Source of the DNA: Rhizobiales bacterium UBA1912
GTDB taxonomy: Bacteria; Pseudomonadota; Alphaproteobacteria; Rhizobiales; Devosiaceae
Assembly: GCA_002337455.1 (NCBI GenBank)
Contig: DDGC01000013.1
Location: forward strand, 1-31,953
DNA: 31,953 bases
Direction: 5' to 3'
The position numbers and the translations under genes are program-made. Below are positions 29,974-31,953 of this stretch, piece by piece. Numbering within the stretch: the first letter of the stretch is position 1; every line of letters begins with the position of its first letter. The notes beneath the pieces are model-generated. The model was not told where the DNA came from. It saw only the letters and a program-made list of their open reading frames with translations, and made no database searches.

Positions 29974-29992
29974 GCGGCACCACTTGTGCCGC
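29974..29992. other. Hairpin between convergent genes, no T-tract
   Basis: GCGGCAC (29974-29980), loop CACTT and GTGCCGC (29986-29992) form a 7-bp stem between the OmpA-like gene and the ABC exporter gene, which converge here. Neither side has a run of Ts, so it may only weakly slow polymerase or may stabilise the 3' end of either message. Confidence 0.4.
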
Positions 29993-29999
29993 CGATGCC

Positions 30000-31835
30000 C
30001 TAACCCGCCAGCGCCTCGTCATTGAGCCGGAACTGGAGCTTGGCCAGTTCGGCGTAGCGCCCGCCCTTCTTGACCAGCTGATCGTGCGTGCCCTCGTCGA
30101 TCAACTGTCCCTTTTCGAGCACCAGTATCCGGTCGGCGTTGCGGATCGTGGCCAGCCTGTGGGCGATGACCAGCGTGGTGCGGCCTTCCATCAGGCGCTC
30201 AAGGGCCTTCTGCACCAGATGCTCGCTCTGCGCGTCGAGCGCGCTGGTCGCTTCGTCGAGCAAGAGGATCGGCGCGTCCTTGAGCAACGCCCGGGCAATC
30301 GCCACGCGCTGCTTTTGCCCGCCCGACAGCATGACGCCACGCTCGCCCACCATCGTATCGAACCCCTGCGGAAGATCCTCGACAAATCCGGTCACCAAAG
30401 CCGCGTCGGCGGCGGTACGGATTTCGTCCATGGTGGCGCCGGGCTTGGCAAAGCGGATATTGTCGGCGATCGAACCGGCAAAGATCACCGGCTCCTGATC
30501 GACCGAAGCAAACCGCAAACGCAAATCGGCGGGGTCGGCATCGCGCACGTCGATGCCATCGACAATGATGGCGCCCGAATTGACATCATAGAACCGCTGC
30601 AGGAGCGCAAACACCGTCGTCTTGCCCGCTCCCGAAGCACCGACAAGCGCGACGGTTTCACCCGGTTCAACACCAAAGGAAAGATGGGAAAGGATCGGCG
30701 CTTCGTCGCGCGTCACGTAGGAGAAATCGACGTCCTCGAAAGCAACCTTGCCCAACGGCGGTACCGGCATGGGGACCGGATCGGGGCGGATCGGAAGGTT
30801 CGAGCGTGTATCGAGCAACTCGATCAGCCGCTCGGTAGCCCCCGAGACCTGCTGCAGCGTGCCGAACAGATCGCTCATATTGGTGAGCGCGCTGGTCGCG
30901 ATCACCGCATAGATGGCGAACTGGACGACCTCTCCCACGCTGATCATACCGGCAAACACCGCCTGGCTGCCCAGCCAGACCAGAACGACCAGCGCCGACA
31001 TGGTGACAAACATCACGATACCGATGAGCAGCGAGCGGGTCAGGAGCCGTTTGAGTTCGGCCCTGTATGTGGTTTCGGCGTAGCCCTGGAACAGCTGCTG
31101 CTGGTTTTCCTCCTGCACGAAGGATTTGACAGTTTTGACCGAGGACAGCGTTTCGGTGACCATGGCCGAAAGATCGGCCAGCGTATCCTGGGTCACCCGC
31201 GAAACGTTCTTCATGCGCCGCCCCATGGCGACGAGCGGGAAGACGATTATTGGGATCACGACGATGACGCCCAGCGCGAGCTGGAAATTGGTCAAAAACA
31301 TCATGAACAGCGCGCCGATCATCAGGATCAGCGAGCGCAGGGCCAGCGAAGCGGACGAGCCTACCGCGCTGCGGATCACCGCGACGTCTGCATTGAGCCG
31401 CGATGTCAACTCACCAACCCGGTTCACGTCGAAGAATGTGGCGTCGAGAGTGAGCAGGTGATTGAAGACGTCCTGACGCAGATCGGTAATGACCCGCTCC
31501 CCGATCACCGAAATCAGATAAAACCGCGCGCCGGCCGAAATCGCCATCACCGCACCGATGACAATGAGCAGCCAAGCATAAGACGAGACGGTCTCGAAAT
31601 TTTCCGTGACGAACCCTTCGTCGATGAAACTTCCGGCGAAATAAGGAATCGAAAGCGAAGCAATCGCCGCGATCAAAAGAAAGGCAAGCGTCAGCACCAG
31701 TCGCGAGGGGTAGCGCATAAGGTACGGCACAAGCCGGCCCAGGGGCTTGAGCGACGAGGCGCGCGCACCGGCTTTCAGGCGCGGCACCTCGCTTTCGGCG
31801 TCGGTGGGGGCGGGGTTGGCGGCGGTTTCCGACAT
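30000..31835 (-). CDS. MsbA-like ABC exporter, fused permease and ATPase half-transporter
   Basis: This 611-residue half-transporter works as a homodimer exporting a lipid, peptide or drug from the cytoplasm or inner leaflet. An N-terminal Ala/Glu-rich tail (1-30) precedes six transmembrane helices in about 40-330 (SRLVLTLAFLLIAAIASLSI is the first). The nucleotide-binding domain from about 365 has Walker A VGASGAGKTT, the Q-loop VDQEPVIFAGSI, the signature LSGGQKQR and Walker B ILLLDEATSALD. The H-loop is IAHRLATIRNADRI. AGGAA lies about 11 bases before the ATG. The order of domains matches the MsbA/LmrA type. The substrate is unknown, and no adjacent gene hints at it. Confidence 0.95.
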   Translation of the reverse strand: MSETAANPAPTDAESEVPRLKAGARASSLKPLGRLVPYLMRYPSRLVLTLAFLLIAAIASLSIPYFAGSFIDEGFVTENFETVSSYAWLLIVIGAVMAISAGARFYLISVIGERVITDLRQDVFNHLLTLDATFFDVNRVGELTSRLNADVAVIRSAVGSSASLALRSLILMIGALFMMFLTNFQLALGVIVVIPIIVFPLVAMGRRMKNVSRVTQDTLADLSAMVTETLSSVKTVKSFVQEENQQQLFQGYAETTYRAELKRLLTRSLLIGIVMFVTMSALVVLVWLGSQAVFAGMISVGEVVQFAIYAVIATSALTNMSDLFGTLQQVSGATERLIELLDTRSNLPIRPDPVPMPVPPLGKVAFEDVDFSYVTRDEAPILSHLSFGVEPGETVALVGASGAGKTTVFALLQRFYDVNSGAIIVDGIDVRDADPADLRLRFASVDQEPVIFAGSIADNIRFAKPGATMDEIRTAADAALVTGFVEDLPQGFDTMVGERGVMLSGGQKQRVAIARALLKDAPILLLDEATSALDAQSEHLVQKALERLMEGRTTLVIAHRLATIRNADRILVLEKGQLIDEGTHDQLVKKGGRYAELAKLQFRLNDEALAG

Positions 31836-31953
31836 ATCGGGCTATTCCTGTTTGGGCCTAGATAGTCCTTGCCCGGCCCCGGGGCAAGTTTGCATCCCCC
31901 TAATCCACTCGATGCGGCCTCTTGCGCTACGGCGCTGCATTCTGTAAAAGGCC

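Noticed and set aside
30084..31865. 593-residue plus-strand open frame opposite the ABC exporter
   Set aside because: The minus frame has all ABC motifs; the plus frame is a His/Asp/Arg-rich shadow.
1..31953. tRNA, rRNA, CRISPR arrays, insertion sequences or prophage genes
   Set aside because: No cloverleaf, rRNA core string, regularly spaced repeat, transposase or phage motif was seen on either strand by reading; a scan with dedicated tools was not possible.

Overview
The window is GC-rich chromosomal DNA from an alphaproteobacterium of the order Hyphomicrobiales (Rhizobiales), most like the Devosia/Pelagibacterium group. This rests on the Tol-Pal cluster order (ruvC-ruvA-ruvB-ybgC-tolQRAB-pal-cpoB-tilS-ftsH), the tkt-gap-pgk-class I fba cluster beside a DUF4164 gene and zapA, a 6S RNA gene just upstream of fau, and a dispersed inverted repeat of a type I associate with Rhizobiales. 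The genus-level guess is from memory and was not tested by a search. Almost everything is core genome. I saw no insertion sequence, prophage, CRISPR array, tRNA or rRNA gene.

Layout. (1) Positions 1-357 carry no convincing gene; they hold minus-strand RNA-like hairpins, a nested inverted repeat and a terminator. (2) 358-1344 (minus) is an orphan iron-type ABC substrate-binding protein with a RirA/IRO-like box in its promoter. (3) 1471-13229 (minus) is one long co-directional block that reads, in transcription order, ruvC, ruvA, ruvB, ybgC, tolQ, tolR, tolA, tolB, pal, cpoB, tilS, ftsH. It combines Holliday-junction processing with the trans-envelope Tol-Pal machine, tRNA-Ile modification and the membrane AAA protease. 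Terminators follow tolB, pal and ftsH. (4) 13415-14239 (plus) is a membrane diguanylate cyclase, convergent with the minus-strand set 6S RNA, fau, ymdB-like, yebC (16685-14286).

(5) 16825-18553 has a DinB-family gene (plus) convergent with DUF4164, zapA and a MOSC gene (minus). (6) 18739-24278 (plus) is the central-carbon cluster tkt, gap, pgk, fba, with terminators after tkt, gap and fba, so internal promoters are likely. (7) 24427-27656 (plus) holds a divergent ThiE-like protein coupled to a Sel1-repeat exported protein, then efp and suhB. (8) 27802-29847 (plus) is a two-gene stator-like pair: a MotA/TolQ/ExbB-type channel and a MotB-like protein with a long coiled coil and an OmpA domain. 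(9) 30000-31835 (minus) is an MsbA-like ABC exporter half-transporter.

The most interesting items are the non-flagellar stator-like pair, the strongly folded 6S RNA gene, the IRO-like box upstream of the substrate-binding protein, and the divergent ThiE-like gene with a near-leaderless promoter. No clearly new multi-gene system is evident. The stator-like pair is the best candidate for undescribed biology.
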